A stretch of DNA of 32,402 bases. Source: a bacterium. Its GTDB lineage: Bacteria; Pseudomonadota; Gammaproteobacteria; Nevskiales; OUC007. How positions within the stretch are numbered: the stretch's first letter is position 1; each line of letters begins with the position of its first letter. The translations under genes were made by a program, and so were the position numbers. The notes beneath the pieces were generated by a model. It did not search any database and was not told the DNA's origin. It was given only the letters and a program-made list of their open reading frames with translations. Below are positions 17,337 through 25,419 of the stretch, one piece after another. Location of the stretch: assembly GCA_018222345.1 (NCBI GenBank), contig JAAFAL010000020.1, positions 1-32,402 of the forward strand, written 5' to 3'.

Positions 17337-18206
17337 TCAAGCACCATTTGGCAGCACCTGACCAGCGCGCACTTGCACGTTATCAATCAGCCTGGCGCGG
17401 CCGAGCAGCGCGGCCGCGATCAGCGCGAACTCATCGCACCCGGCGTCAGGCTCGGTCAGCGCCGGCGAAAGCACGCGGAAGAACTGCGTTTCGAAGCCGG
17501 CCTCCAGCAGCCGCGCCGTGGCGGCAGCCTCCAATGCAGTGAAGTCGCGCTCGCCATCACACAGCAATTGCGCCGCCTCACACAAGCAGGTGTGCAGCAG
17601 TGGTGCGCGCTTGCGCTCGTCGGCGCTCAGGTATTGATTGCGCGAACTCATCGCCAAACCGTCGGCCTCGCGCACCGTGGCGCCACCGCGGATCTCGGTG
17701 GCAATGTGCAGGTCAGCGGCCATGCGCCGAAAGATCAACAGTTGCTGGTAATCCTTCTGGCCGAAGATGGCGATGTCGGGCGTCGTCAGGTTGAGCAGCA
17801 AATTGACCACTGTGGAAGCACCAACGAAGTGGCCCTTGCGAAACTCGCCACAAAACTGATGCGCCAACTGGCCGACGACGACTTCGGTGGCAATTGGGTG
17901 GCCGTTGGGATACAGCGTGTCGGTTGCAGGCGCGAATACAACATCCGGCGCCAAAGGCTCCAGCAGCGCCAAATCGGCGTCCAGCGTGCGCGGGTACTGG
18001 TCGAAATCCTCACCCGGCGCAAACTGCAAAGGGTTGACGAAGATGCTGACGATCACGCGCTGCGCCGCCGCCTTGGCTTGCTCGACCAGCGACAAATGCC
18101 CAGCGTGTAGATTGCCCATGGTGGGCACCAGCGCTACGGTCTCGCCGGCGCGTGCCCAGCCACTGCGCTGCTGGCGCAAGGCGTCAATGTCGGTCATCAG
18201 CATCAT
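17337..18206 (-). CDS. panC: Pantothenate synthetase (pantoate-beta-alanine ligase)
   Basis: PanC condenses pantoate with beta-alanine using ATP. The 289-residue protein has the nucleotidyltransferase motif PTMGNLHAGH (28-37), then VSIFVNPLQFAPGEDF, FCGEFRKGHFVGASTVVNLL, IAIFGQKDYQQLLIFRRM and the KMSKS-like READGLAMSSRNQYLS. The start overlaps the panB stop by 4 nt (ATGATG). A second ATG three nucleotides later and a third at codon 4 are also possible. The three pan genes of the window supply pantoate precursor, beta-alanine and their condensation; the ketopantoate reductase is not here. Confidence 0.96.
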   Translation of the reverse strand: MMLMTDIDALRQQRSGWARAGETVALVPTMGNLHAGHLSLVEQAKAAAQRVIVSIFVNPLQFAPGEDFDQYPRTLDADLALLEPLAPDVVFAPATDTLYPNGHPIATEVVVGQLAHQFCGEFRKGHFVGASTVVNLLLNLTTPDIAIFGQKDYQQLLIFRRMAADLHIATEIRGGATVREADGLAMSSRNQYLSADERKRAPLLHTCLCEAAQLLCDGERDFTALEAAATARLLEAGFETQFFRVLSPALTEPDAGCDEFALIAAALLGRARLIDNVQVRAGQVLPNGA

Positions 18207-19048
18207 TCGCCGAAGGTTTGTTCCAACGCCGGGTAGTCGCCCGATTTGACGGCCGCCACGTAAGCCGTCACGGCGTTCTGTATCGACGCGCTCTCGGCTA
18301 GAAAGTCTTTGACAAACCGGGGCTTGCGGCCAGCGGTTGCGCCCAGCATGTCGTGCACCACCAAAATCTGCCCATCGACATCAGCGCCCGCGCCAATGCC
18401 GATCACCGGCACGCTGGACGCTTGGGTGATAGCGCGGCCCAAGCCGGTCGGCACGCATTCCAGTAGCAACATGTCGGCGCCTGCGGCCACCAGTTGTTCG
18501 GCCTTGTTGCGCATGGCGTCTGCCATGGCCTCGTCGCGGCCCTGCACCTTGAAGCCACCAAGTTTGTGCACCATTTGTGGCTGCAGGCCCAAGTGGGCAC
18601 ACACCGGGATACCGTGCTCGGCCAGCGCACGGACGATCTCAACCTGGCGGTCATAACCTTCCAGCTTGACCATCTTGGCGCCGCCTTCCTTGAGCAGCCG
18701 GCCGGCGTTGGTAATGGCGTGAGCGGGCGTGGCGTCGCTCAAAAACGGCATGTCGGCCATCAAAAATGTGCGGCTGCCACGCACCTGCGCCTCCAGCCCG
18801 GCCGCCACACAACGCGTGTGATAAACCATCGTGTCCATGGTCACCGGCACGGTCGTGCGCAAGCCCTGGATGACCATGCCCAGCGAATCGCCCACCAGGA
18901 TCAGGTCAACCCCAGCGTCGTCTTCCAGCTTGGCAAAGGTGGCGTCGTAGGCGGTCAGGCAGGCGATCTTGTCGCCCGCTTCGCGCATGGTGTGAAAGTC
19001 CTGAATGGTCAGCGCCTTCACGGGGCTGTCGGCCGGCTGCGTGCTCAT
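18203..19048 (-). CDS. panB: 3-methyl-2-oxobutanoate hydroxymethyltransferase
   Basis: PanB transfers a one-carbon unit from methylene-tetrahydrofolate to ketoisovalerate, giving ketopantoate. The 281-residue protein shows the (beta-alpha)8 family motifs CLTAYDATFAKL, DLILVGDSLGMVIQG, PVTMDTMVYHTRCV, KMVKLEGYDRQV, PVCAHLGLQPQMVHKLGGF, LLLECVP and IGIGAGADVDGQILVVHDMLG. It requires folate, which fits the nearby folK. Overlap with panC implies coupled expression. The dNK stop is about 53 nt upstream. Confidence 0.96.
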   Translation of the reverse strand: MSTQPADSPVKALTIQDFHTMREAGDKIACLTAYDATFAKLEDDAGVDLILVGDSLGMVIQGLRTTVPVTMDTMVYHTRCVAAGLEAQVRGSRTFLMADMPFLSDATPAHAITNAGRLLKEGGAKMVKLEGYDRQVEIVRALAEHGIPVCAHLGLQPQMVHKLGGFKVQGRDEAMADAMRNKAEQLVAAGADMLLLECVPTGLGRAITQASSVPVIGIGAGADVDGQILVVHDMLGATAGRKPRFVKDFLAESASIQNAVTAYVAAVKSGDYPALEQTFGE

Positions 19049-19101
19049 GGCAGGTGGATTCGTGTTCGGGCGGCGACTATAGCAGTGAGGCCATGGCCGA
19101 A

Positions 19102-19725
19102 TCAGGCCAGTTGAATGCGCCGCTGCGGTGTGGCGATGGCTTCCAACACCTTGCGGTAGTCGTCAGGTTGGTTGACTAGGTCCAGCGTGGCGGCATTGAC
19201 CGTAATCAGGTCGGTGTCTTTGTAGTCGGCAAAAAAGTCCAGATAGGCACCGGCCACCTGTGCGAGATAGTCAGCCGTCATGGGTTGCTCGGCGCTGCGG
19301 CCACGCTTGTTGACGCGCTGCACCAGCACATCGACTGGCGCATGCAGGTAGATGACCTTGTCGGGGCGCGGTGCCTCCCAGGCCAGGCGCGTAAACAATT
19401 GCCGGTACAGAGTGAACTCGCTGCCGCTGAGGGTGAGCTGCGCGAACAACGGGTCCTTGTCGAAGAAAAAATCCGCCACCGTGCAGCGCCGGAACAAGTC
19501 GGTCTGGCGCAGGCCATCGACCTGCTCGGCGCGTTGCAACAAAAAGCTGAGCTGCACCTGAAACGCCTTGGCTTCGGGCTCGCGGTAAAAGGCTTCGAGG
19601 AAGGGGTTGTCCTGCGGGCGCTCCAGCAGCAGTTCGGCGCTAAGATCTTTTGCCAGGCGCGTGGCCAGCGTGGTTTTGCCCACGCCAATGGGACCTTCGA
19701 CAGCGATGTAATCCAGCCGGCTCAT
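19102..19725 (-). CDS. Deoxynucleoside kinase (dNK/dGK-dAK family)
   Basis: This is a salvage enzyme that phosphorylates deoxynucleosides in the cytoplasm. The start at 19725 gives MSRLDYIAVEGPIGVGKTT, with the P-loop GPIGVGKT at 11-18; a longer in-frame reading would run into folK. Of 207 residues, further family marks are LLLERPQDNPFLEAFY, RCTVADFFFDKDPLFA, FTLYRQLF, and the lid and base region DKVIYLHAPVDVLVQRVNKRGR. Substrate preference (dA, dG or broader) cannot be read from the sequence. It starts 7 nt after the folK stop. Placement between folK and panB is seen in several gammaproteobacteria. Confidence 0.88.
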   Translation of the reverse strand: MSRLDYIAVEGPIGVGKTTLATRLAKDLSAELLLERPQDNPFLEAFYREPEAKAFQVQLSFLLQRAEQVDGLRQTDLFRRCTVADFFFDKDPLFAQLTLSGSEFTLYRQLFTRLAWEAPRPDKVIYLHAPVDVLVQRVNKRGRSAEQPMTADYLAQVAGAYLDFFADYKDTDLITVNAATLDLVNQPDDYRKVLEAIATPQRRIQLA

Positions 19726-19732
19726 GCTTGGC

Positions 19733-20221
19733 TTAATCCGCCGTCCACAAGCGCAAACCCGCATCGCCCAGGCTATCGGCCATTGCCGCAACGGCACCCT
19801 GGCCCGGAACGTATGCGCCGGGCAGCACATCGGCCAAGGGGCGCATGACAAAGTTGCGTTTGTGCATCTCCGGGTGCGGCACAGTCAGGCCGGTTTGATC
19901 AATCACATGGTCACCGTAAATCAGCAAGTCGATATCCAACACCCGCGGCCCCCAGCGGGTGCCATTGCGTTCGCGGCCAAAGGCGCGCTCGACGCCTTGC
20001 ATGCGCAGCAACAAATCATCGGCGGGTAATTCGGTACTCAGTGCCACTGCGGCGTTGCAGTAGTCCGGTTGGCCTGGTGGGCCTACCGGTGCAGTGCGGT
20101 ACAGCGGGCTGGCGGCGACAATAGACAAATCTGGCAATTGTTCGAGCACCACCAGCGCGCGGCGCAGGGTGTCGTCTGGCTGGCCCAAATTGGCGCCCAG
20201 ACCAATGGCAACAGGCCTCAT
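19733..20221 (-). CDS. folK: 2-amino-4-hydroxy-6-hydroxymethyldihydropteridine pyrophosphokinase
   Basis: FolK activates the pterin by pyrophosphoryl transfer from ATP in folate synthesis. The start at 20221 gives MRPVAIGLGANLGQP; the longer reading to 20302 would overlap pcnB. The 162-residue protein carries SPLYRTAPVGPPGQPDYCNAAV, the active-site segment FGRERNGTRWGPRVLDIDLL with the metal-binding DxD, and LTVPHPEMHKRNFVMRPLADV. It begins 13 nt after the pcnB stop, and the two are neighbours in many gammaproteobacteria. Confidence 0.96.
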   Translation of the reverse strand: MRPVAIGLGANLGQPDDTLRRALVVLEQLPDLSIVAASPLYRTAPVGPPGQPDYCNAAVALSTELPADDLLLRMQGVERAFGRERNGTRWGPRVLDIDLLIYGDHVIDQTGLTVPHPEMHKRNFVMRPLADVLPGAYVPGQGAVAAMADSLGDAGLRLWTAD

Positions 20222-20234
20222 GCTCCTGCCCCGG

Positions 20235-21533
20235 TCAGTCGCTGCGTTTGTTGCGACGGCCTCCGCCGCGGCGCCCACGCCGGCGGCGACCACTCGGCGC
20301 ACTATCGGCCGTAGCCTTGCGCTCTACCGGGTTGGCTTCCTGGAATTCAGTCCACCAATCAGCCAATTCCTGCTCGGCTTCGCCGGCGGCAACGCGCAGC
20401 AGCAAAAAGTCGTAGGCGGCGCGGAACCGCGGATGCTCCAGCAAGCGCAGGGGCCGCTTGCCGCGGCGGCGCTCAAAGCGCGGCTGCAGTTGCCATATCT
20501 CGCGCATCGGCGTCGAGAAGCGCCGCGGAATGGCGACCAACTCAACTTGATCGGAGACAATATCGCCACCGGTCGCGGCCAAGGCCTGCGCAACACTTTC
20601 GCCGTCGGCCAGCCGCGGCGTAATGGTTTGATACACCACCGGCCACAGCAAAGCGGCATACAGGAAAGCCGGCGTCACCGGGCGGTCTTCGCGCACCCGC
20701 AAGGCGGTGCCAGCCAATGCGCCGTGGATCACGGTCTCGGTTTCCGGGTGCGCAGCCAGGGCATCGGCTGTCATGGGGAACATGGCCGCGAACAAGCCAT
20801 GCGCCGACAAGTCGGCATAGTTTTGCTCGGCCTGCGCGCTCAAGAACAGCTTGAGCACTTCGTCGAACAACCGCGCGGCTGGCACATCGGCCAGCAAATC
20901 GGCCATGTCGGCCAGCGGCGCGGCGGCGGTCTCGTCAATCGAAAAGCCCAGCTTGTTGGCAATGCGCACAGCGCGCAGCATGCGCACGGGGTCCTCGCGG
21001 TAACGCGTGACCGGGTCGCCAATCAGCCGCACGCGCTTGGCGTGCATGTCGTCCATGCCGCCGACGTAATCGACCACCGAAAAATCGGTGACGCGGTAAT
21101 ACAGCGCGTTGATCGTGAAGTCGCGGCGGAAGGCGTCGTCTTCCAAGCTGCCATAGACGTTGTCGCGCAGGATGCGACCGCCGTCGTCAGTCAGGTGCAG
21201 CGGATCATCGTCACCGGCGTCGTCATCGCCAAGTTCGCCCGGCTTGGCGCGGAATGTAGCGACCTCGATGATCTCCGGCCCCATGCGCACATGCGCCAGC
21301 CGAAAACGGCGGCCGATCAAACGGCAGCGGCGGAACACCTCGGCGACCTGCTCGGGCTCGGCATCGGTGGCTACATCAAAGTCTTTGGGCTGCACGCCGG
21401 CTAGCAAATCGCGCACGCCGCCACCGACCAGGTAGCCCTGAAAGCCCGCCCGGCCGAGTTCGTACAAGACATCGACAACGCCTTTGGAAAGCGCCTTGCG
21501 CGAGATATTGTGGTCTTCGCGCGGAATAATAAT
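20235..21533 (-). CDS. pcnB: Poly(A) polymerase I, apparent non-canonical start codon
   Basis: PcnB adds poly(A) to RNA 3' ends and so marks them for decay. Conserved parts are IPREDHNISRKALSKGV (21524 downward), YLVGGGVRDLLAG, the catalytic KDFDVATDA, RRFRLAHVRMGPEIIEVATFR, the RRDFTINALYY motif, and the tail RRRRGRRGGGRRNKRSD. The first ATG, GTG or TTG in frame is a TTG at 21467, which lies inside the conserved N-terminus. Upstream, back to the in-frame stop at 21614-21612, only CTG (21551) and three consecutive ATT codons (21533-21525) could serve. E. coli pcnB is known to start at AUU, so I extend the gene to the first ATT; CTG is the alternative. Confidence 0.85.
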   Translation of the reverse strand: MIIPREDHNISRKALSKGVVDVLYELGRAGFQGYLVGGGVRDLLAGVQPKDFDVATDAEPEQVAEVFRRCRLIGRRFRLAHVRMGPEIIEVATFRAKPGELGDDDAGDDDPLHLTDDGGRILRDNVYGSLEDDAFRRDFTINALYYRVTDFSVVDYVGGMDDMHAKRVRLIGDPVTRYREDPVRMLRAVRIANKLGFSIDETAAAPLADMADLLADVPAARLFDEVLKLFLSAQAEQNYADLSAHGLFAAMFPMTADALAAHPETETVIHGALAGTALRVREDRPVTPAFLYAALLWPVVYQTITPRLADGESVAQALAATGGDIVSDQVELVAIPRRFSTPMREIWQLQPRFERRRGKRPLRLLEHPRFRAAYDFLLLRVAAGEAEQELADWWTEFQEANPVERKATADSAPSGRRRRGRRGGGRRNKRSD

Positions 21534-21686
21534 GGGGTCGGTTATGACCAGGCCCGTCCGTGTTGGTGGTTGGATTGACCGCTGGCGGGCTTCGCCGCCG
21601 CGTTCGAGAATCTATGATACCGCGCTCCGCGGCTGTGGCGTTCAAGCCGTTGCCACGGCCCATGCCGGCGCTACACTGCGCAGCTT

Positions 21687-22703
21687 GTGACCGATTCCCC
21701 AGCCGCCAATTCGCCTGCGCATCATTTGCTGCCCGCATTGTTTGCGGCCTTGGCCGGCGCCATGGTGCTGGGTTTGTGCATCGGCCCGGTGCCCGCCACA
21801 TTAAATGACCTGCTGGCTGCCATCGGCATCACCGACGCGCCGGGGCGCGAATACGCGCGCACGGCCTTGTTGGAATTGCGCCTGCCCCGCGTGCTGCTGG
21901 CGGCCATGACCGGGGCCACGCTGGGCGTCTGCGGCGCCGCCATTCAAGGTTTGTTCCGCAATCCGCTGGCCGAGCCTGGCTTGATTGGGGTGTCGGCCGG
22001 TGCAGCGCTGGGCGCCGTGCTGGTATTGGTCATCATGCCGGCTGCAATGCCCGGCCTGCTGGTGCCTATTGCTGCATGTTTTGGCGCCGGCGCAACCGTC
22101 TGGCTGGTGCTGCGCATCGCCCGCCGCGCCGGCCGCACGCATGTGGCTACCGCCTTGCTGGCCGGCGTGGCCATCAACGCCATTGCCGGCGCCAGCATCG
22201 GCGTACTGACTTATATTGCCGACGATTCCGCGCTGCGCAGCCTCACATTCTGGTTGTTTGGCAGTCTGGGGCGCGCCGACTGGCCAATGCTCATGGTTGC
22301 CGCGCCAGCACTGCTGTTGCCGACGCTATTGCTGCCCCGCTACGCACCCGCACTCAATGCCTGGCTGTTGGGCGAGGATGCTGCGCGGCATTTGGGCGTG
22401 CCCACCGAGCGTGTCAAACGCCACGTGCCGCTGCTGGTCACGTTGGGTGTTGGCGCGGCCGTGGCGGCGACTGGCGTGATCGGTTTTGTTGGTCTGGTTG
22501 TGCCGCATTTGGTGCGCACGCTCACCGGCCCGGATCACCGCCATGTACTGCCGGCCAGTGCGGTTGCTGGCGCGGTGCTGCTAGTGCTGGCCGATGCCAC
22601 TGCGCGCGGCGTTGCCACCCCGGCCGAAGTGCCGGTGGGCTTGCTGACCGCCTTGTTGGGCGGGCCGTTCTTTTTGTGGTTGTTGCTGCGGCGGCGCGCG
22701 TGA
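21687..22703 (+). CDS. FecCD-family ABC permease, heme or cobalamin/siderophore type
   Basis: This is an inner-membrane permease of the BtuC/FecCD/HmuU family. The 338 residues form about ten hydrophobic segments. Family motifs are LRLPRVLLAAMTGATLGVCGAAIQGLFRNPLAEPGLIGVSAGAALGA (about 64-110), FWLFGSLGRADWPML, LGVPTERVKRHVPLLVTLGVGAAVAATGVIGFVGLVVPHLVRTLTGPDHRHVLPAS and the C-terminal GLLTALLGGPFFLWLLL. The start is GTG without an obvious Shine-Dalgarno sequence. It overlaps the ATPase gene (GTGA). The DHRHVLPAS wording recalls HmuU, but substrate cannot be fixed without the binding protein or receptor, which are not in the window. Confidence 0.88.
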   Translation: MTDSPAANSPAHHLLPALFAALAGAMVLGLCIGPVPATLNDLLAAIGITDAPGREYARTALLELRLPRVLLAAMTGATLGVCGAAIQGLFRNPLAEPGLIGVSAGAALGAVLVLVIMPAAMPGLLVPIAACFGAGATVWLVLRIARRAGRTHVATALLAGVAINAIAGASIGVLTYIADDSALRSLTFWLFGSLGRADWPMLMVAAPALLLPTLLLPRYAPALNAWLLGEDAARHLGVPTERVKRHVPLLVTLGVGAAVAATGVIGFVGLVVPHLVRTLTGPDHRHVLPASAVAGAVLLVLADATARGVATPAEVPVGLLTALLGGPFFLWLLLRRRA

Positions 22704-23491
22704 GCCTGCAACTCGAACAGGTCGATTTGTGGCGCGACGGTGTGCAGGTGCTGCGCAGCGTCTCGCTGCAGATTTTGCCCGGCGAAATCCACGCCGTGCT
22801 GGGTGCCAATGGCGCGGGCAAAAGCTCGGTATTGCAGGTGCTTGCCGGCGACCTGGAACCCGCCAACGGCAAAGTCAGCTTGCAAGCGCAGGCGCTCGCC
22901 CAATACGACGCCACACGCCTTGCCCGCCAGCGCGCAGTGCTGGAACAAGCCAGCATGATGGACTTCGATTTCAGCGTCCGTGACCTGCTTGGCCTCGGCC
23001 GGCTGCCGCATGCGCTGGCAGACACGCCCACCGAGCATGCGGCTGCGGTTGCGTGGGCGCTGGCGCAGTGCGACCTGGAGCCGCTGGCGGCGCGGCCAGT
23101 CACGCATTTGTCGGGCGGCCAGCAACAGCGTGCGCACATTGCCCGAGTGCTGGCCCAGCTCTACCCATTGCACGCGGGCACCCCCCGCTACGTCTTGTTG
23201 GACGAGCCCACGGCGGGGTTGGATTTGCGCCACGCGCTGTCGCTGCTGCAGCGGCTGCGCGTGCTCGCGGCACAAGGTTTGGGCGTGTTGTGGATTAGCC
23301 ACGACATCAACTTGGCTGCGCGATTCGCCGACACCGTCACCTTGCTTGCCGATGGCGAAGTCATCGCCCAAGGCGCGCCGGACACCGCACTTAACGCCGA
23401 CAGCCTCGCACGCTGCTACGGCTTGCCACTCACCCCAATCGACAACGGCAAACAACGCTTGTGGGTGCCCGAAGCCATCGACTCGGAGTAG
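22700..23491 (+). CDS. ABC transporter ATPase partner of the FecCD permease (HmuV-like)
   Basis: This is the cytoplasmic ATPase energising the preceding permease. The GTG start at 22700 overlaps the permease stop (GTGA), giving 263 residues. Walker A is GANGAGKS (35-42); the signature LSGGQQQRAHIARVLAQL, Walker B YVLLDEPTAGLD and the switch His in WISHD follow. The segment between the signature and Walker B (YPLHAGTPRYVLL) has the short insert seen in HmuV-type heme importers, where the phrase usually reads similarly. This supports heme import, with cobalamin or siderophore import as alternatives. Confidence 0.88.
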   Translation: MSLQLEQVDLWRDGVQVLRSVSLQILPGEIHAVLGANGAGKSSVLQVLAGDLEPANGKVSLQAQALAQYDATRLARQRAVLEQASMMDFDFSVRDLLGLGRLPHALADTPTEHAAAVAWALAQCDLEPLAARPVTHLSGGQQQRAHIARVLAQLYPLHAGTPRYVLLDEPTAGLDLRHALSLLQRLRVLAAQGLGVLWISHDINLAARFADTVTLLADGEVIAQGAPDTALNADSLARCYGLPLTPIDNGKQRLWVPEAIDSE

Positions 23492-23512
23492 GCCCCACGG
23501 CAGAATCACTGC

Positions 23513-24385
23513 ATGAAGTTGCTATTCAAATTCTTGTCGTATTGGCCGCTGGGGGCCTTGCAATCCCTTGGCGCGCTAGTCGGGTGGATGATGTGGCTGG
23601 CTGGTAGCAAGCGCCGCCGCGTGGCCGTGCGCAATGTGTCGGCCTGCTTTCCGGAATTGACGCCCGCGCAAGTGCGAAGACGCGCAAGGCGCGCACTGGT
23701 CGCCGAGATGCAGACGCTCACCGAAATGCCGCTGATCTGGCTAGGCAGCACGCCGCGCGTGCGCAAACTTTGGGTGGATTCCATTGGCATGCAGCACCTG
23801 GACGCCGCTATCGCCCAAGGCCGTGGTGTGATCATGCTGACCATGCACTATGGCTCGTTCGAAGGCACTGCAATTCCCTACTCCGAGCATCAGGCGATCA
23901 CCGGCGTTTACAAGCCGCAAAAAGGCGCGCTCGAGGACTTGTCAGTCGCCGGCCGCACGCGTTTCAAGGGCCGTTTGGTGCCGGCGATTGGTGGGCAAGT
24001 GCGCCAGCAAATGATTGAGCAACTCCGCCAGGGCGAGCTGGTCTATTTTCTGCCCGATCAGGACCCACCCGAAGGCCGCGGCGTATTTGCGCCGTTTTTC
24101 GGCGTTCAGGCGCACACACCAAGCCTGGCGGCGAAGCTCATCCGCGAATATGACGCGCCCATCGTGTTCATGTTCGGTGAGCGGCTGGCGTTAGGCAGGG
24201 GCTTCCGCATGCACGTGCGACCACCGATTGACGACGCCATTTACAGCCACGACATCGACACCGCCGTGACTGCACTCAACGCCAATGTCGAGGCCTGCGT
24301 GCAGCAGTTCCCCGACCAATATTGGTGGGGCTACCGGCGCTTTCGCCGCCGGCCGCCGGGCGAGCCGCCGTTTTATACAGATTGA
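23513..24385 (+). CDS. LpxL/HtrB-family lipid A biosynthesis acyltransferase
   Basis: This is a predicted inner-membrane enzyme transferring a secondary acyl chain to the lipid A precursor. The 290-residue protein has an N-terminal hydrophobic stretch (about 5-30, FKFLSYWPLGALQSLGALVGW). NVSACFPELTPAQVRRRARRAL follows, then the catalytic HX4E box MHYGSFEG and YKPQKGALEDL. YFLPDQDPPEGRGVFAPFFG and the late DQYWWGYRRFRRRPPGE complete the set. It begins 21 nt after the ATPase gene and may be co-transcribed with it. Chain length and position (LpxL, LpxM or LpxP role) cannot be told from sequence alone. Confidence 0.9.
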   Translation: MKLLFKFLSYWPLGALQSLGALVGWMMWLAGSKRRRVAVRNVSACFPELTPAQVRRRARRALVAEMQTLTEMPLIWLGSTPRVRKLWVDSIGMQHLDAAIAQGRGVIMLTMHYGSFEGTAIPYSEHQAITGVYKPQKGALEDLSVAGRTRFKGRLVPAIGGQVRQQMIEQLRQGELVYFLPDQDPPEGRGVFAPFFGVQAHTPSLAAKLIREYDAPIVFMFGERLALGRGFRMHVRPPIDDAIYSHDIDTAVTALNANVEACVQQFPDQYWWGYRRFRRRPPGEPPFYTD

Positions 24386-24391
24386 CGGCTA

Positions 24392-24656
24392 GGGCCTGTT
24401 CACACTATTTGGATACGCCTCGCCGAAGGCAGATTTTTTGCCAGGCAAGGCGTGTTGAGCGCCGTTTAGCACGGCTAAATCAGCGAAACACAACGCAGTA
24501 TGGCCAAAAATCTGTCCGGCCCGAAGGGTTGGCCCTGAAATCAGGCCATCCGGCGTTGCTCGTCGTTCATTTGGAATGACCAAATGTCTCTCCTCGCGCC
24601 TTGACTGACCTGATTTCAGGGCCAACGCGGCGCATTCAAATAGTGTAAACAGGCCC
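24392..24656. mobile_element. 265-bp MITE, second copy, TA-flanked
   Basis: This element has the same length and organisation as the copy at 14887-15151, with TA at 24390-24391 and 24657-24658. The terminal repeats begin GGGCCTGTT but have drifted at three positions relative to each other, whereas copy 1 is perfect, so this copy looks older. The shared internal arms with CCTGAAATCAGGCC and its inverse are kept with small changes. It sits between two convergent genes, just after the acyltransferase stop, and its last G completes the TAG stop of the lipocalin gene. It has no coding capacity of its own. Confidence 0.87.
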
Positions 24657-25228
24657 TAATCGAACGCGCCGGCAGGCAGTGGCCGGTCGTTGCGCTTGGC
24701 AAGTGGCTGCTGCGGCACGTAGCGCAGCTTGCTGATGTCGTAGCCCAAGTCGGCCACGCGCTGTTCCAGGGCGTCGGCAGTGTCGTCGTCAATCTGCGGC
24801 GTGCGCGCCATCACCCAAACCCAGTCGCGCTTTGAGCGCGCGACGATGGTGGTTTGGTAATCGGGCGATACATAGCTGATGGTGTATTCCATCTTGATCG
24901 GCCAAAAGAATTGCATGGCCCATACGGCGCCGTCGGACTCCTCGATGACCTTCGCCACCGGCTGCATCGACTTGGCTTCACCGGCAAAGCTGCCCTCGCG
25001 ATAGGTGTAAACGGTCTGGATGGTGTCGTCATCAACCAGCTTGTAGCTCTCGATGTTGTTGTAAGAGTCGGCGACGACGTCGGGCGGAATGTGCGCGATC
25101 ACATACCAGTCGCCCATGTAGCGGCTCACATCGACCGACGCTTCACGCGGGAAGTCGGCAGGCGGCATCACGCTACATGCAGTTAGCAAGACCAAAGGCA
25201 ACAGGCAGGACAGGCGGGGCAAGCTCAT
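24656..25228 (-). CDS. Lipocalin-family outer-membrane lipoprotein (Blc-like)
   Basis: This is a 190-residue lipoprotein with a signal peptide ending in the lipobox LTAC (Cys18). The lipocalin fold is shown by VDVSRYMGDWYVIAHIPP (the GxW motif), YKLVDDDTIQTVYTYREGSF, and WAMQFFWPIKMEYTISYVSPDYQTTIVARSKRDWVWVMARTP. The following DLGYDISKLRYVPQQ is also usual in bacterial lipocalins such as Blc, which bind lysophospholipids or fatty acids in the envelope. Residue 2 of the mature part is Ser, which predicts sorting to the outer membrane. It diverges from degP with a 191-bp gap between the genes. Confidence 0.88.
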   Translation of the reverse strand: MSLPRLSCLLPLVLLTACSVMPPADFPREASVDVSRYMGDWYVIAHIPPDVVADSYNNIESYKLVDDDTIQTVYTYREGSFAGEAKSMQPVAKVIEESDGAVWAMQFFWPIKMEYTISYVSPDYQTTIVARSKRDWVWVMARTPQIDDDTADALEQRVADLGYDISKLRYVPQQPLAKRNDRPLPAGAFD

Positions 25229-25419
25229 GGGCGGGGCTCGAAAGGCAAAACTTGATGTATTTTTGCATGCTCGGCAGGCTCAGCGGGATCAAATCGCCAT
25301 GCCCGTGGTCTCAGCCATAGCCGTGGGGCGGCGCAGCACCTCAGCCAGCGGGCTTGAAGCGCCCAGCGTCACCCCCACGTATTACCGCATACCAGACACA
25401 CAACCACAGGACACGCGTT

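Noticed and set aside
20235-21467. Accepting the TTG at 21467 as the pcnB start
   Set aside because: The conserved IPREDHNISRK segment upstream in the same frame would be lost, and the TTG has no ribosome binding site.
25229-25419. A sigma-E promoter in front of degP (AAAACTTGATG near 25247)
   Set aside because: The -35-like part lacks the leading GGA and no good -10 stands at the right distance.
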